Shown piece by piece: positions 6,771-16,882 of a stretch of DNA of 23,964 nt. The position numbers and the translations under genes are program-made. The notes under the pieces are model-generated. The model was not told the DNA's origin and made no database searches. It worked only from the letters and a program-made list of their open reading frames with translations. The DNA comes from JAWLCA01 sp050485905. GTDB taxonomy: Bacteria; Pseudomonadota; Alphaproteobacteria; Rhodobacterales; Rhodobacteraceae. The DNA lies in NCBI GenBank assembly GCA_050485905.1, contig JBJHCH010000048.1:1-23964 (forward strand), read 5' to 3'. The number at the start of each line of letters is the position of its first letter. Position 1 is the first letter of the stretch.

Positions 6771-7690
6771 GCGCGCCGATCTATGACAAGGTGGCGCTGA
6801 TCGGGCTGGGGCTGATCGCCTCGTCCATGAGCCATGCGATGCGCCAGCATGGCCTTGCGCGCGAAATCACCGGCCATGCCCGCAGCGCCGAAACCCGCGC
6901 CGTCGCGCTGGAGCTTGGCCTGTGCCACAGCGTCCACGACACGGCGGCCGAGGCGGTCGCGGGTGCGGATCTGGTGGTGCTCGCCACGCCGGTTGGTGTC
7001 ATGGGCGATGTGGCGGCAGAGATCGCGCCGCATCTGAAACCCGGCGCGACGGTCACGGATGTGGGGTCGGTCAAGCAGGCGGTGATCGACGCCGTGGCGC
7101 CGCATATGCCGCCGGGCGTGCATTTCATCCCCGGCCATCCGCTTGCGGGCACCGAACATTCCGGCCCGCGCTCCGGCTTCTCCACGCTCTTCCGCAACCG
7201 CTGGTGCCTGCTGGTCCCGCCCGAGGGCGCGGATGTTCAGGCCGTCGCCCGCCTGCGCAGCCTGTGGGAGGCGATGGGCGCGCAGGTGGACGAGATGGAC
7301 GCCGCGCACCATGATCTGGTGCTGGCGGTGACCAGCCACACGCCGCATCTGATCGCCTATACGATGGTGGGCGTGGCCGACGACCTGCGCCGCGTGACGA
7401 ATTCCGAGGTCATCAAGTATTCCGCCGCCGGCTTCCGCGATTTCACCCGCATCGCCGCCAGCGACCCGGTGATGTGGCGCGACGTGTTCCTGACCAACCG
7501 CGAGGCGACGCTGGAAATCCTCGGCCGTTTCACCGAGGAATTGTTCGCCCTGCAACGCGCCATCCGGCGCGGCGACGGCGATCACCTGCACGCCTATTTC
7601 ACCCGCACCCGCGCCATCCGCCGCGGCATCATCGAGGCCGGTCAGGACACCGACGCCCCCGATTTCGGCCGCGTGAAACAGGACGGATAG
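6767..7690 (+). CDS. tyrC: Prephenate/arogenate dehydrogenase family protein
   Basis: The 307-aa product has an N-terminal Rossmann fold (VALIGLGLIASSM, about 9-21, and VVLATPVGVMGDV). It also has the family blocks VTDVGSVKQAV (96-106), FIPGHPLAGTEHSGP (120-134) and TSHTPHLIAYTM (189-200), ending in the helical dimerisation domain. This enzyme oxidatively decarboxylates prephenate or arogenate on the way to tyrosine. It begins with GTG at 6767, overlapping the hisC stop by four bases (GTGA), so the two are translationally coupled. There is no chorismate mutase or ACT domain, which fits the stand-alone cyclohexadienyl dehydrogenase type. Substrate preference cannot be read from sequence alone. 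Confidence 0.92.
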   Translation: MSAPIYDKVALIGLGLIASSMSHAMRQHGLAREITGHARSAETRAVALELGLCHSVHDTAAEAVAGADLVVLATPVGVMGDVAAEIAPHLKPGATVTDVGSVKQAVIDAVAPHMPPGVHFIPGHPLAGTEHSGPRSGFSTLFRNRWCLLVPPEGADVQAVARLRSLWEAMGAQVDEMDAAHHDLVLAVTSHTPHLIAYTMVGVADDLRRVTNSEVIKYSAAGFRDFTRIAASDPVMWRDVFLTNREATLEILGRFTEELFALQRAIRRGDGDHLHAYFTRTRAIRRGIIEAGQDTDAPDFGRVKQDG

Positions 7691-7713
7691 CCGGGCGCAC
7701 AGGCGCTTGGGCA

Positions 7714-7787
7714 GGTTAAGGGCAAGTAAACAGAAAATGCGAAATCGTTTGATTTCAACAGGTTGATTTTTTGGGCAACTTGCCCAA
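7714..7787 (+). repeat. Two-copy intergenic element, copy 1
   Basis: This 74-bp block lies 23 bases after the tyrC stop, in the same sense, and before the convergent DUF2125 gene. In order it holds GTTAAGGGCAAGTAAAC, the hairpin GAAATC-GTTT-GATTTC (7741-7756), AGGTTGATTTTTT, and the palindrome TTGGGCAA-C-TTGCCCAA (7771-7787). It aligns without gaps to a second copy at 12476-12404 on the minus strand (46 of the first 60 positions identical). The T-run comes before the final palindrome, so this is not a standard terminator. Confidence 0.8.
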
Positions 7788-7796
7788 CCCCCGAAA

Positions 7797-8792
7797 TCAC
7801 CCCCCCGGCAGCCGCGGCCCGGCCCCCAGCGGCAGCGGCCCCAGACTGACCACCCCCCGGTTGAACACCAGCGGCAGGCTGATCCGCGTCGCCGGTTCCT
7901 CCTGCTCGGCCAGCATCCTCAGCCCCGTCTCCCAGGTCGGCTCCACCTCCGGCCGGATCATCCCCAGCGCCACCGCCAGCGACAGGATCTGCCGCCAGTT
8001 GTCGGCCCGCAACTCGATCCGCCCCGCCAGCGTCCCGTCCGGCTCCACCGTCAGATCGCCCTCGCCCCGCAACTCCGCCTCGCCCCAGCGGGCAAAGATG
8101 TTCCGAACGTCGATCGCCTCCGGTCGCGGCGGCACCGCATCGGTCAGCGTGGCGGGCCGGTCCAGCGTCACCCGCGCCTCGATCAGCAGCCGCTTCATCT
8201 CGGCCGGCAGTCCGCTGTCCTCGGCCATGCCAGGCCCCGCGCGCAGGCCCGTCACCTCCAGCCCGATGTCATGCCGCTCGGGCTGGCCCACCACCTGACG
8301 GCTGGCCAGACGCAGCCCCGCGACCGTCATCTGCCACGGCTCCGCCAGCCCCAGCGCCATGGGGGCGGATTCCGCCGCCAGCTCCTCCGCCGCCAACGCC
8401 AGCCGGTCCACCTCCAGCGCCCGGCCGGGCTTCAGCACCATGCTCGCACGGGTCGAGGCCGAGGTGACCTCCACCAATTCCCGCGGCGTGACGATCCAAT
8501 GCTGTGTGGGCCAGACCGCGATCAGGTGATGCGGCTTGTAGCTCAGCGAAAAGATCTGAAAGAACGGCGCCTGCCAGCCAATGCCGCTGTAGGGGTCGTA
8601 AAGCTCTGGCGCGGTCACGGTCAGGTCGAACCGGTTGGGAAAGCCCGCCACCGACACGCCATCCGCCCGCGCCAGCCCGCCCGACTCAGCGAACCAGTCG
8701 CCCGCCGCCCGCTCCACCGCGCGGGCGCCGACGAACCAGTAGCCGCCCCAAAGGACCGCCGCCGCCGTGATCAGGACCAGAAGCCACCGCAT
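7797..8792 (-). CDS. DUF2125 family protein
   Basis: The 331-aa product starts with one hydrophobic segment (MRWLLVLITAAAVLWGGYWF, residues 1-20) that acts as a signal peptide or membrane anchor. The family pattern follows: VSVAGFPNRFDLTVTAPEL and W-QAPFFQIFSLSYKPHHLIAVWP. The remainder looks like beta-rich repeating strands, consistent with an exported, envelope-located protein. DUF2125 has no established biochemical role. I start at 8792, not at the longer upstream frame, because AAGGGGG precedes this ATG and the hydrophobic segment begins there. It is divergent from the ChaC-like gene (71 bp apart) and convergent with tyrC. Confidence 0.87.
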   Translation of the reverse strand: MRWLLVLITAAAVLWGGYWFVGARAVERAAGDWFAESGGLARADGVSVAGFPNRFDLTVTAPELYDPYSGIGWQAPFFQIFSLSYKPHHLIAVWPTQHWIVTPRELVEVTSASTRASMVLKPGRALEVDRLALAAEELAAESAPMALGLAEPWQMTVAGLRLASRQVVGQPERHDIGLEVTGLRAGPGMAEDSGLPAEMKRLLIEARVTLDRPATLTDAVPPRPEAIDVRNIFARWGEAELRGEGDLTVEPDGTLAGRIELRADNWRQILSLAVALGMIRPEVEPTWETGLRMLAEQEEPATRISLPLVFNRGVVSLGPLPLGAGPRLPGG

Positions 8793-8863
8793 TGCAGCCC
8801 CCTTTTCGCGCCGCCCGCGATGCTGTTTACAGGGGGCGCAGGGCAAGGACCAGACGGGCAACC

Positions 8864-9409
8864 ATGACTGACGGCAGCGTGATGTGGGTCTTCGGCTATG
8901 GTTCGCTCATGTGGAACCCCGGCTTTGCCTTTGCCGACCGCCAGCTTGCGCGGCTGGACGGGTTCCACCGCTGTTTCTGCATGCGTTCCATCCACCACCG
9001 CGGCACGCCGGAACGCCCCGGCCTTGTGCTGGCGCTGGACGCGCAGCGCGGCGCGACGTGCCAGGGGCTGGCCTTTTCAGTCCCCGGCGATGACGCGCCG
9101 CGGGTGCTGGATGAACTGCGCCAGCGCGAACTCATCTCCTCGGCCTACCTGGAAGCGCGGCTGCCGCTGCATCTGAACGGCGGCGCGGTGGTGGAGGCGG
9201 TGACCTTCATCGTCGATCCCGATCACGTCCAGTATTGCGGCACGCTGGATCTGGAGGAACAGGCAGGCATCATCGCCCGCGCCGTCGGCGGCCGCGGCCC
9301 GAACACCGAATATCTGTGGAACACCGCCGAACATCTGGCCGAACTGGGCATCCACGATCCCGACCTGACGTGGCTTGCAAGCCGCGTGCGCGAGCTTGTG
9401 TCTCGATAG
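8864..9409 (+). CDS. ChaC-type gamma-glutamylcyclotransferase
   Basis: The 181-aa product matches the ChaC family, which cleaves glutathione to 5-oxoproline and Cys-Gly in the cytosol. The substrate-binding loop FGYGSLMWNPGF is at residues 10-21. RSIHHRGTPERPGLVLALD follows, then the probable catalytic Glu in DELRQREL (about residue 89), FIVDPDHVQYCG, and the C-terminal G-RGPNTEYLWNTAEHLAELGI. The ATG at 8864 is used because the conserved N-terminus begins just after it and AAGGA lies upstream. The frame also runs upstream to 8792, but that part overlaps the divergent gene's start and is not conserved in character. The gene is intact. Confidence 0.92.
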   Translation: MTDGSVMWVFGYGSLMWNPGFAFADRQLARLDGFHRCFCMRSIHHRGTPERPGLVLALDAQRGATCQGLAFSVPGDDAPRVLDELRQRELISSAYLEARLPLHLNGGAVVEAVTFIVDPDHVQYCGTLDLEEQAGIIARAVGGRGPNTEYLWNTAEHLAELGIHDPDLTWLASRVRELVSR

Positions 9410-9484
9410 GCGGTTGGCAGGGGCCGGCCCCGCGCATAATGTCGGCGAAACGGCGGCCGTCAGGGGCCGCGAGGTCGGAGCAGC

Positions 9485-10681
9485 ATGAAAAGACCCCTTC
9501 ACAGGGCAGGGCCGCAATTCTCGCAGCCGGTGCGGCAGATCGTGATCATGCTGCTGATCCTGGCGCTCAGCCTTGTCGGCGCCTATGTCGCCTGGCCGCG
9601 GGTTTCGGCGGTGTTTCTGGCGAATATCTGGCTGAACGGCTTCATCTTCATGGTCTTCGTGATCGGGGTGATGGCCTGTTTCCTGCAGGTGTTCAGCCTC
9701 ATCTCATCGGTCAACTGGATCGAGGGCTTCGCGGCCGAGACGCCGGGCCACCACCTGACCCATGCGCCGCGGATGCTGGCGCCGCTGGCTGCCCTGCTGC
9801 GCACTCGCGACAGCCGGCGCCAGATCACCGCCAGCTCTGCCCGGTCGATCCTCGATTCCGTCGCCACCCGCATCGACGAGGCGCGCGACATTACCCGCTA
9901 CATCGTCAACCTACTGGTGTTCCTGGGCCTGCTGGGCACGTTCTTCGGGCTGGCGACGACGGTGCCTGCGGTGGTCGAGACGATCCGCTCTCTCGCACCC
10001 AATCCGGACGAGCCGGGGCTTGCGGTCTTCGACCGGCTGATGGCGGGGCTGGAGGAACAGCTTGGCGGCATGGGCACGGCCTTTTCCTCCTCGCTGCTGG
10101 GGCTGGCGGGGTCGTTGATCGTGGGGCTGCTGGAACTGTTCGCGGGCCACGGGCAGAACCGCTTCTTCCGCGAACTGGAGGAATGGCTGTCCACCATCAC
10201 CCGGCTGGGCGTGGCGGGTGGCGAGACCGAGGGCGAGGGGGGCGGCAGCGCGCTGGTGCCGGTGATCGACGCCATCGGCGAACAGGTCGAGGCGATGCAG
10301 GCGATGCTGTCGCAGGCCGAGATCGGGCGCCGCGCGATGGATGCGCGGCTGGCGGAACTGGGCGGTGCACTCGACCGGCTGGGCGAGCGGATCGAGGCCG
10401 ATGCCGGGGCCACCGCTGCGCTGGACCGGCTGGCCGCCGGGCAGGAGCGGATGATCGCCGCGCTGGAGGCCGAAGCAGCAGGCGAGGCCGGCGCGCCCGC
10501 CGGCAGCGATGCCGAGCAGCGGATGCGTCTGCGGTCGATCGACGTGCAGCTTTTGCGAATACTGGAGGAGATCTCGGTCGGCCGGCAGGAAAGCGTGACC
10601 GACCTGCGCGCCGAGATCGCCAGCCTGACGGCCGCGGTGCGGCAGCTTGCGCGCATCCGCGGCGGCGCGGCGGGGGACTAG
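9485..10681 (+). CDS. MotA/TolQ/ExbB-like proton-channel protein with a cytoplasmic tail
   Basis: The 398-aa product has four predicted membrane segments (about residues 18-37, 48-73, 139-164 and 198-220). The MotA/TolQ/ExbB signature GLLGTFFGLATTVPAV lies at 148-163, and GMGTAFSSSLLGLAGSLIVG at 195-214. After the last membrane segment comes a roughly 180-residue, mostly helical, heptad-like tail (about 255-395) longer than in TolQ or ExbB. The four-helix layout is closer to MotA than to the three-helix TolQ/ExbB. It is followed after 4 bases by a MotB-like partner, so the two should form one inner-membrane, proton-driven rotary or force-transducing complex (inference from family and synteny). 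The actual job is unknown. ATG at 9485. Confidence 0.85.
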   Translation: MKRPLHRAGPQFSQPVRQIVIMLLILALSLVGAYVAWPRVSAVFLANIWLNGFIFMVFVIGVMACFLQVFSLISSVNWIEGFAAETPGHHLTHAPRMLAPLAALLRTRDSRRQITASSARSILDSVATRIDEARDITRYIVNLLVFLGLLGTFFGLATTVPAVVETIRSLAPNPDEPGLAVFDRLMAGLEEQLGGMGTAFSSSLLGLAGSLIVGLLELFAGHGQNRFFRELEEWLSTITRLGVAGGETEGEGGGSALVPVIDAIGEQVEAMQAMLSQAEIGRRAMDARLAELGGALDRLGERIEADAGATAALDRLAAGQERMIAALEAEAAGEAGAPAGSDAEQRMRLRSIDVQLLRILEEISVGRQESVTDLRAEIASLTAAVRQLARIRGGAAGD

Positions 10682-10685
10682 GGCG

Positions 10686-12389
10686 GTGGCGCTGACCCGG
10701 CGCTCCACCCAGCGCGTTTCGGGCGCGATCTGGCCGGGCTTCGTCGATGCGATGACGGCGCTGCTGCTGGTGCTGTTCTTCGTGCTGTCGATCTTCATGG
10801 TCGTGCAGATGGTGCTGCGCGAGACGATCACCTTTCAGGATACCGAACTGGACGTGCTGACCGATCAGGTGCTGCGCCTGTCCGACGCGCTGGGGCTGGA
10901 GCGGCAGGAGACACAGCGGCTGGAGGGCGAGGTTTCGCGGCTAGGCACCGATCTGGCCAGCGCAATCGGCCAGACCCAGCAGCAGGCGGCGCTGATCTCG
11001 GCGCTGGGCAGCCAGGTGGCCGAGCAGGAGGCGGCGCTGGAGGCGCGCGCGATGCAGATCAGCGCCTTTGAGGCGCAGGTGGCGGCACTGCTGTCGCAGC
11101 GTGACACGGCGCTGGCGCGGGGCGAGGAACTGGCGGGCGAACTGGCCGAGACCGAGGCGGCGCGCGATGCGCTGGCCGATGCGCGCACGGCGCTTGAACT
11201 AGCGCTGGCGCAGGCGCGGGCCGAAACGGATGCAGAGACGGAGGCCGCGCGTCTGGCCGCCGCGCGGGCCGAGGCGGTGGAGGCGCTGCTGGCCGATCTG
11301 CGCGCGAGGGCGGCCGAGACCGAGGGTGTTTTGGCGGCGACGCAGTCCGACCTGGCCGAGGCGCAGGCGGCGCTGAGCGAGGAGGAACAGGCGCGGCTGG
11401 CCGAGGCGGCGGCGGCGGCGGCGTTGCGCGAGCGGCTGGCGGGCGCGACCGACGAGTTGACGGCAATGACGCTGGCGCTGGAGGAGCAGCGGCGCCGGGC
11501 CGAGGAGACGCTGACGCTGCTGGCGGCGGCGGAAGCTGCGCGGCGCGATCTGGAGGCCGAGGTCGCGGGGCAGGCTGACATGGCCGAGCAGTTGTCAGAA
11601 GCCGAGGCGCGGGCGGCGATGCTGGCGCTGGCCGAGGCGCGGCTGGCCGAGGAGGAACAGCGCAGCGTGGAGGATCAGCGGCGCATGGCGCTGCTGAACG
11701 AGCAGATCGCGCAGCTTCGGGTGCAGCTTGGCTCGTTGCAGGCGGTGCTGGACGAGGCGCAGGCGCGGGATTCCGAGGCGCGGGTGCAGATCGAGGCGCT
11801 GGGCAGCCAGTTGAACACCGCGCTGGCGCAGGTCGCGTCGGAACAGCGGCAGCTGGCCGAGGAGCAGCGGCGGCGGGCGGAGCTGGAAGAGGCGGAGCGG
11901 ATCCGGCTGGAGGCCGAGGCGCAGCGGCTGGAGCGGTTCAGCTCCGAGTTCTTTGGCCAGTTGCGTGACCTGCTGGCCGGGCGCGAGGGGGTGCGGATCG
12001 TGGGCGACCGGTTCGTGTTCTCGTCAGAGGTGTTGTTCGAGCCGGCGAGTGCCGATCTGGCGGCCGAGGGGCGGGCGCAGATTGCGGGGGTGGCGGGTAT
12101 CCTGCGCGACATCGCCGAGGAGATTCCGCCGAACATCGACTGGATCCTGCGGGTGGACGGGCATACCGACAACGTGCCGCTGACCGGCACCGGGCAGTTC
12201 GCCGACAACTGGGAACTGAGCCAGGGGCGGGCGCTTTCGGTGGTGCGTTTCCTGCAGAACGATCTGGGATTTCCGGCGGACAGGCTGGCCGCGACGGGGT
12301 TCGGGGAATACCGGCCGGTGGCCGAGGGGGACAGTCCGGCGGCGCGCGCGCAGAACCGGCGGATCGAGTTGAAGCTGACCGAGAGATAG
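10686..12389 (+). CDS. MotB-like stator partner with giant coiled coil and OmpA-like domain
   Basis: The 567-aa product begins with GTG at 10686, four bases after its partner. A single membrane helix (about 24-44) is preceded by WPGFVDAMTALL, whose Asp21 corresponds to the proton-carrying Asp of MotB/ExbD/TolR. Residues about 52-430 are almost unbroken Ala/Glu/Arg/Leu/Gln heptads, a very long coiled coil. The C-terminal 135 residues are an OmpA/MotB-like peptidoglycan-binding domain (VDGHTDNVPL, NWELSQGRALSVVRFL, TGFGEYRPV, ARAQNRRIELKL). MotB proteins are usually about 300 aa, so the coil is the unusual part. The frame opens upstream at 10647, but the GTG start fits the tight spacing and the family N-terminus. 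Confidence 0.88.
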   Translation: MALTRRSTQRVSGAIWPGFVDAMTALLLVLFFVLSIFMVVQMVLRETITFQDTELDVLTDQVLRLSDALGLERQETQRLEGEVSRLGTDLASAIGQTQQQAALISALGSQVAEQEAALEARAMQISAFEAQVAALLSQRDTALARGEELAGELAETEAARDALADARTALELALAQARAETDAETEAARLAAARAEAVEALLADLRARAAETEGVLAATQSDLAEAQAALSEEEQARLAEAAAAAALRERLAGATDELTAMTLALEEQRRRAEETLTLLAAAEAARRDLEAEVAGQADMAEQLSEAEARAAMLALAEARLAEEEQRSVEDQRRMALLNEQIAQLRVQLGSLQAVLDEAQARDSEARVQIEALGSQLNTALAQVASEQRQLAEEQRRRAELEEAERIRLEAEAQRLERFSSEFFGQLRDLLAGREGVRIVGDRFVFSSEVLFEPASADLAAEGRAQIAGVAGILRDIAEEIPPNIDWILRVDGHTDNVPLTGTGQFADNWELSQGRALSVVRFLQNDLGFPADRLAATGFGEYRPVAEGDSPAARAQNRRIELKLTER

Positions 12390-12403
12390 GGCCGGGGCAG
12401 GGC

Positions 12404-12476
12404 GTGCACGCGTGCACAAAAAGTCAAGCTATTGAAATCGCGTAATTTCGTGTTTTTTGTTTACCTGCACTTAACG
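12404..12476 (-). repeat. Two-copy intergenic element, copy 2
   Basis: This is the 73-bp minus-strand counterpart of the element at 7714-7787. Read on the minus strand from 12476 it holds GTTAAGTGCAGGTAAAC, the hairpin GAAATT-ACGC-GATTTC and AGCTTGACTTTTT. It ends in the perfect palindrome GTGCACG-CGTGCAC (12404-12417). It lies 47 bases past the stop of the alpha/beta hydrolase in the same sense and 14 bases past the convergent MotB-like gene. Confidence 0.8.
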
Positions 12477-12523
12477 GTTTTCGCGCCGTAGGCGGCGGTA
12501 TCGGGGCACCGCCGTCACAGCCG

Positions 12524-13390
12524 TCAGACCGGCGCCCGCCCGGCGTGGCCTGCGATCAGCGCGGCGATTTCGGGGATGACGGGTTGGGGGATCTCGTGCC
12601 CGATCCCAGGCAGGGTGCGGAGTGTGGCGCCGGGGATGCCCTCGGCCAGCGCCATACCGTTCTGGACCGGCAGGATCGGATCCTCCTCGCCGTGGATCAC
12701 CAGAACCGGGCAGGTGATCTGGCGGAACCGCCCCGCCCAGTCATCGCGGGTGGTGAGGGTGCCGTGATTGAACATGCTGGCGATGCTGGTCGTGCGGGAC
12801 AGTATGTGGTCGAGGCGTGCGCTTTCGCGGTCATGGTCGAAGGGGATGCGGTTTCCTGCGCAAAGCCGCTGGCTTTGAAGCAGGAACGCCTTGACCGCCG
12901 CGCGGTCCGACCAGTCGAGTGCGGAAAGGGCGGCGAAGTGATCGAGGAAATCCTGCGAGATATGCGGCAGGGGATCACCGTCCCAGCCGAGCGGCTCTGA
13001 CGCGATCAGGGTCAGCGAGGCGATGCGCTGCGGATGCGTCACCGCCAGCATCTGCCCGATATAGCCGCCAAGCGACATGCCGGTCACATGCGCCCGTTCG
13101 ATCCCGTAGGCATCAAGGATGGCGATGGCATCACCGGCCAGATCCTCGACCGCATAGGTGGCGTTGCCGGGCGGAACGGTGGTCGATTGCCCGGTGTCGC
13201 GATGGTCGAAGCGGAGGACGTGAAACCCGTGCCCGGCCAGTGCCACGCAAAGCTCGTCGGGCCAGCCAAGCATCGACTCGGTCGCCCCCATGATCAGCAG
13301 CAGGGCCGGATCGTCGCTTTGCCCGAAGGCCTGCGTGGCCAGTCGGACACCCTGATTGTCGATCATGCGCATCGAGTCACCGGCTTTCAT
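12524..13390 (-). CDS. Alpha/beta-fold hydrolase
   Basis: The 288-aa product is a canonical alpha/beta hydrolase. It has the oxyanion-strand region LLLIMGATESMLGWP, FDHRDTGQST, and the nucleophile elbow TGMSLGGY (Ser106 when started at 13390). The acid is in HGEEDPILP and the histidine in PGIGHEIP near the end. The pattern is that of the RdmC/esterase-like group often found in Proteobacteria. The substrate cannot be predicted. The start is uncertain: ATG codons at 13402, 13390, 13372 and 13366 are all in frame and none has a strong ribosome binding site. The family-like sequence begins at DNQGVRLATQAFG just after 13366. The gene is convergent with the motor-like pair and downstream of clpA on the same strand, separated from it by a terminator. 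Confidence 0.87.
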   Translation of the reverse strand: MKAGDSMRMIDNQGVRLATQAFGQSDDPALLLIMGATESMLGWPDELCVALAGHGFHVLRFDHRDTGQSTTVPPGNATYAVEDLAGDAIAILDAYGIERAHVTGMSLGGYIGQMLAVTHPQRIASLTLIASEPLGWDGDPLPHISQDFLDHFAALSALDWSDRAAVKAFLLQSQRLCAGNRIPFDHDRESARLDHILSRTTSIASMFNHGTLTTRDDWAGRFRQITCPVLVIHGEEDPILPVQNGMALAEGIPGATLRTLPGIGHEIPQPVIPEIAALIAGHAGRAPV

Positions 13391-13458
13391 TCGGCAGCGC
13401 ATATGCCAATTGGCGCGCCCTGCCAATCAGGCACCTGCCGGACCACCGATGCCCCACG

Positions 13459-13487
13459 AAAAAGGGCCCGCGACGGCGCGCGGACCC
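13459..13487 (-). terminator. Intrinsic terminator of clpA
   Basis: On the minus strand GGGTCCGCG and CGCGGGCCC form a 9-bp stem (one G-U pair) with a 6-base loop, followed by TTTTT. It lies 23 bases after the clpA stop and insulates the downstream hydrolase gene. Confidence 0.8.
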
Positions 13488-13510
13488 CCGTTTCTTTCAC
13501 GCGCTGGCCG

Positions 13511-15838
<2,328 letters not shown>

Positions 15839-16002
15839 TTGCCTGCTCCTGATCCTGAGGGTTGCCGGGCCGGTGACGGTTCAGCAACCATGACTGCCTG
15901 CTGTTAAAGTTCGGTGTTATTCGCCGCGCTTCAAGGAGAATCTGGAAATTTCCCCGATCTTCTCAGCCTGCGCGGCAAAAAGTGAACGATTCTTGACGGC
16001 TG

Positions 16003-16030
16003 CGCACGGCACCCCCGCGGGCGCCGTGCG
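16003..16030 (-). other. Strong hairpin just downstream of gloB
   Basis: CGCACGGC (16003-16010) and GCCGTGCG (16023-16030) pair over 8 bp, with three more C-G pairs inside. The hairpin begins 9 bases after the gloB stop. The nearest T-run on the minus strand is about 20 bases further on, so its role as an intrinsic terminator is doubtful. Confidence 0.45.
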
Positions 16031-16038
16031 GCGAGTGT

Positions 16039-16806
16039 TCAGAAATTGTCCTTGCGCTTGCGGATCTCGGCGAAAACTTCGGCATCCGGTGCCCCGGTCA
16101 TGCCGATTGCGTCCTTCACTTCGGTCAGATTGGCGCGCAGGAAGGGGTTGGTGTCCATCTCCTCGCAAAGCTTGCTGGGCACCGTCGGCTCACCCTTGTC
16201 GCGGGCGGCCTGGATGGCGGCGGCGCGGGACTGAAGGGCGGCATTCTCCGGCTCAATGGTCAGCGCGAACTTGGCGTTCGACAGCGTGTATTCGTGGCCG
16301 GAACAGACCACCGTCTCGCCCGGCAGGGCGGCGAGTTTCGACAGGCTGTCCCACATCTGCGCGGGCGTGCCTTCGAACAGGCGGCCGCAACCCATGGCCA
16401 TCAGGCTGTCAGCGGTGAAGACGAGGTTCGAGGCCGGGAAGTGAAAGGCGACGTGGCCCACGGTGTGGCCGGAGACGTCGATCACATGCATCTCCTCGCC
16501 GCAGACGGTCAGCGTGTCGCCCTCGGCCACCTGACGGTCCAGCGGGGGCAGGCGGTGGGCGTCGGCGGCGGCGCCCGTCACCCTGGCGCCGGTCGCGGCG
16601 CGCAGTTCAGCCACGCCCTGGATATGGTCGTCGTGGTGGTGGGTGATCAGGATCTCGGACAGCGTCCAGCCGCGATCCGCCAGCTCCTTCTGGATCGGCG
16701 CCACCTCTGGCACGTCGATCAGCGCGGTTTCCCCGCTGGCGTCGTTGTGGATGAGAAAGGCGTAGTTATCCGACAGACAGGGAACGGTGACGAGCGTAAG
16801 GGGCAT
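16039..16806 (-). CDS. gloB: Hydroxyacylglutathione hydrolase (glyoxalase II)
   Basis: The 255-aa product is a metallo-beta-lactamase-fold enzyme of glyoxalase II length. Metal ligands are visible in THHHDDH (55-61), SGHTVGH (112-118), the bridging Asp in FTADSL (Asp133), and SGHEYT (His171). The C-terminal alpha-helical substrate domain has NAALQSRAAAIQ and the family end FAEIRKRKDNF. It hydrolyses S-lactoylglutathione to lactate and glutathione in methylglyoxal detoxification. The ATG at 16806 gives the standard N-terminus MPLTLVTVPCLSDNY; the frame is open further upstream but there overlaps the divergent gene's leader. It is divergent from the methyltransferase-like gene by 76 bp, a pairing that may reflect shared control. 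Confidence 0.96.
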   Translation of the reverse strand: MPLTLVTVPCLSDNYAFLIHNDASGETALIDVPEVAPIQKELADRGWTLSEILITHHHDDHIQGVAELRAATGARVTGAAADAHRLPPLDRQVAEGDTLTVCGEEMHVIDVSGHTVGHVAFHFPASNLVFTADSLMAMGCGRLFEGTPAQMWDSLSKLAALPGETVVCSGHEYTLSNAKFALTIEPENAALQSRAAAIQAARDKGEPTVPSKLCEEMDTNPFLRANLTEVKDAIGMTGAPDAEVFAEIRKRKDNF

Positions 16807-16882
16807 GGCAATTTCCAGTCCGTTTGCTAGGTTTCCCCTTGAATGTGGCCCGCATCGGCGCGGGGAGCAAGGGGCGCGCGGG

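Noticed and set aside
7771..7787. Intrinsic terminator shared by tyrC and the DUF2125 gene
   Set aside because: The T-run precedes the hairpin on the + strand and an A-run follows it on the - strand, which is the wrong order for either gene.
9235..10695. 486-aa + strand frame over the MotA-like gene
   Set aside because: It is out of frame with the MotA-like protein, has low-complexity Gly/Arg content and contains no membrane segments.
9485..12389. Zorya anti-phage defence system
   Set aside because: The A/B pair is only broadly similar. The long coil is on the B subunit, and no ZorC/D/E helicase or nuclease genes follow; the next gene is a convergent hydrolase.
15900..15990. Heat-shock (RpoH) promoter for clpA
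   Set aside because: CTTGAAG is present on the minus strand, but no matching -10 box lies at the right spacing, so support is too thin.
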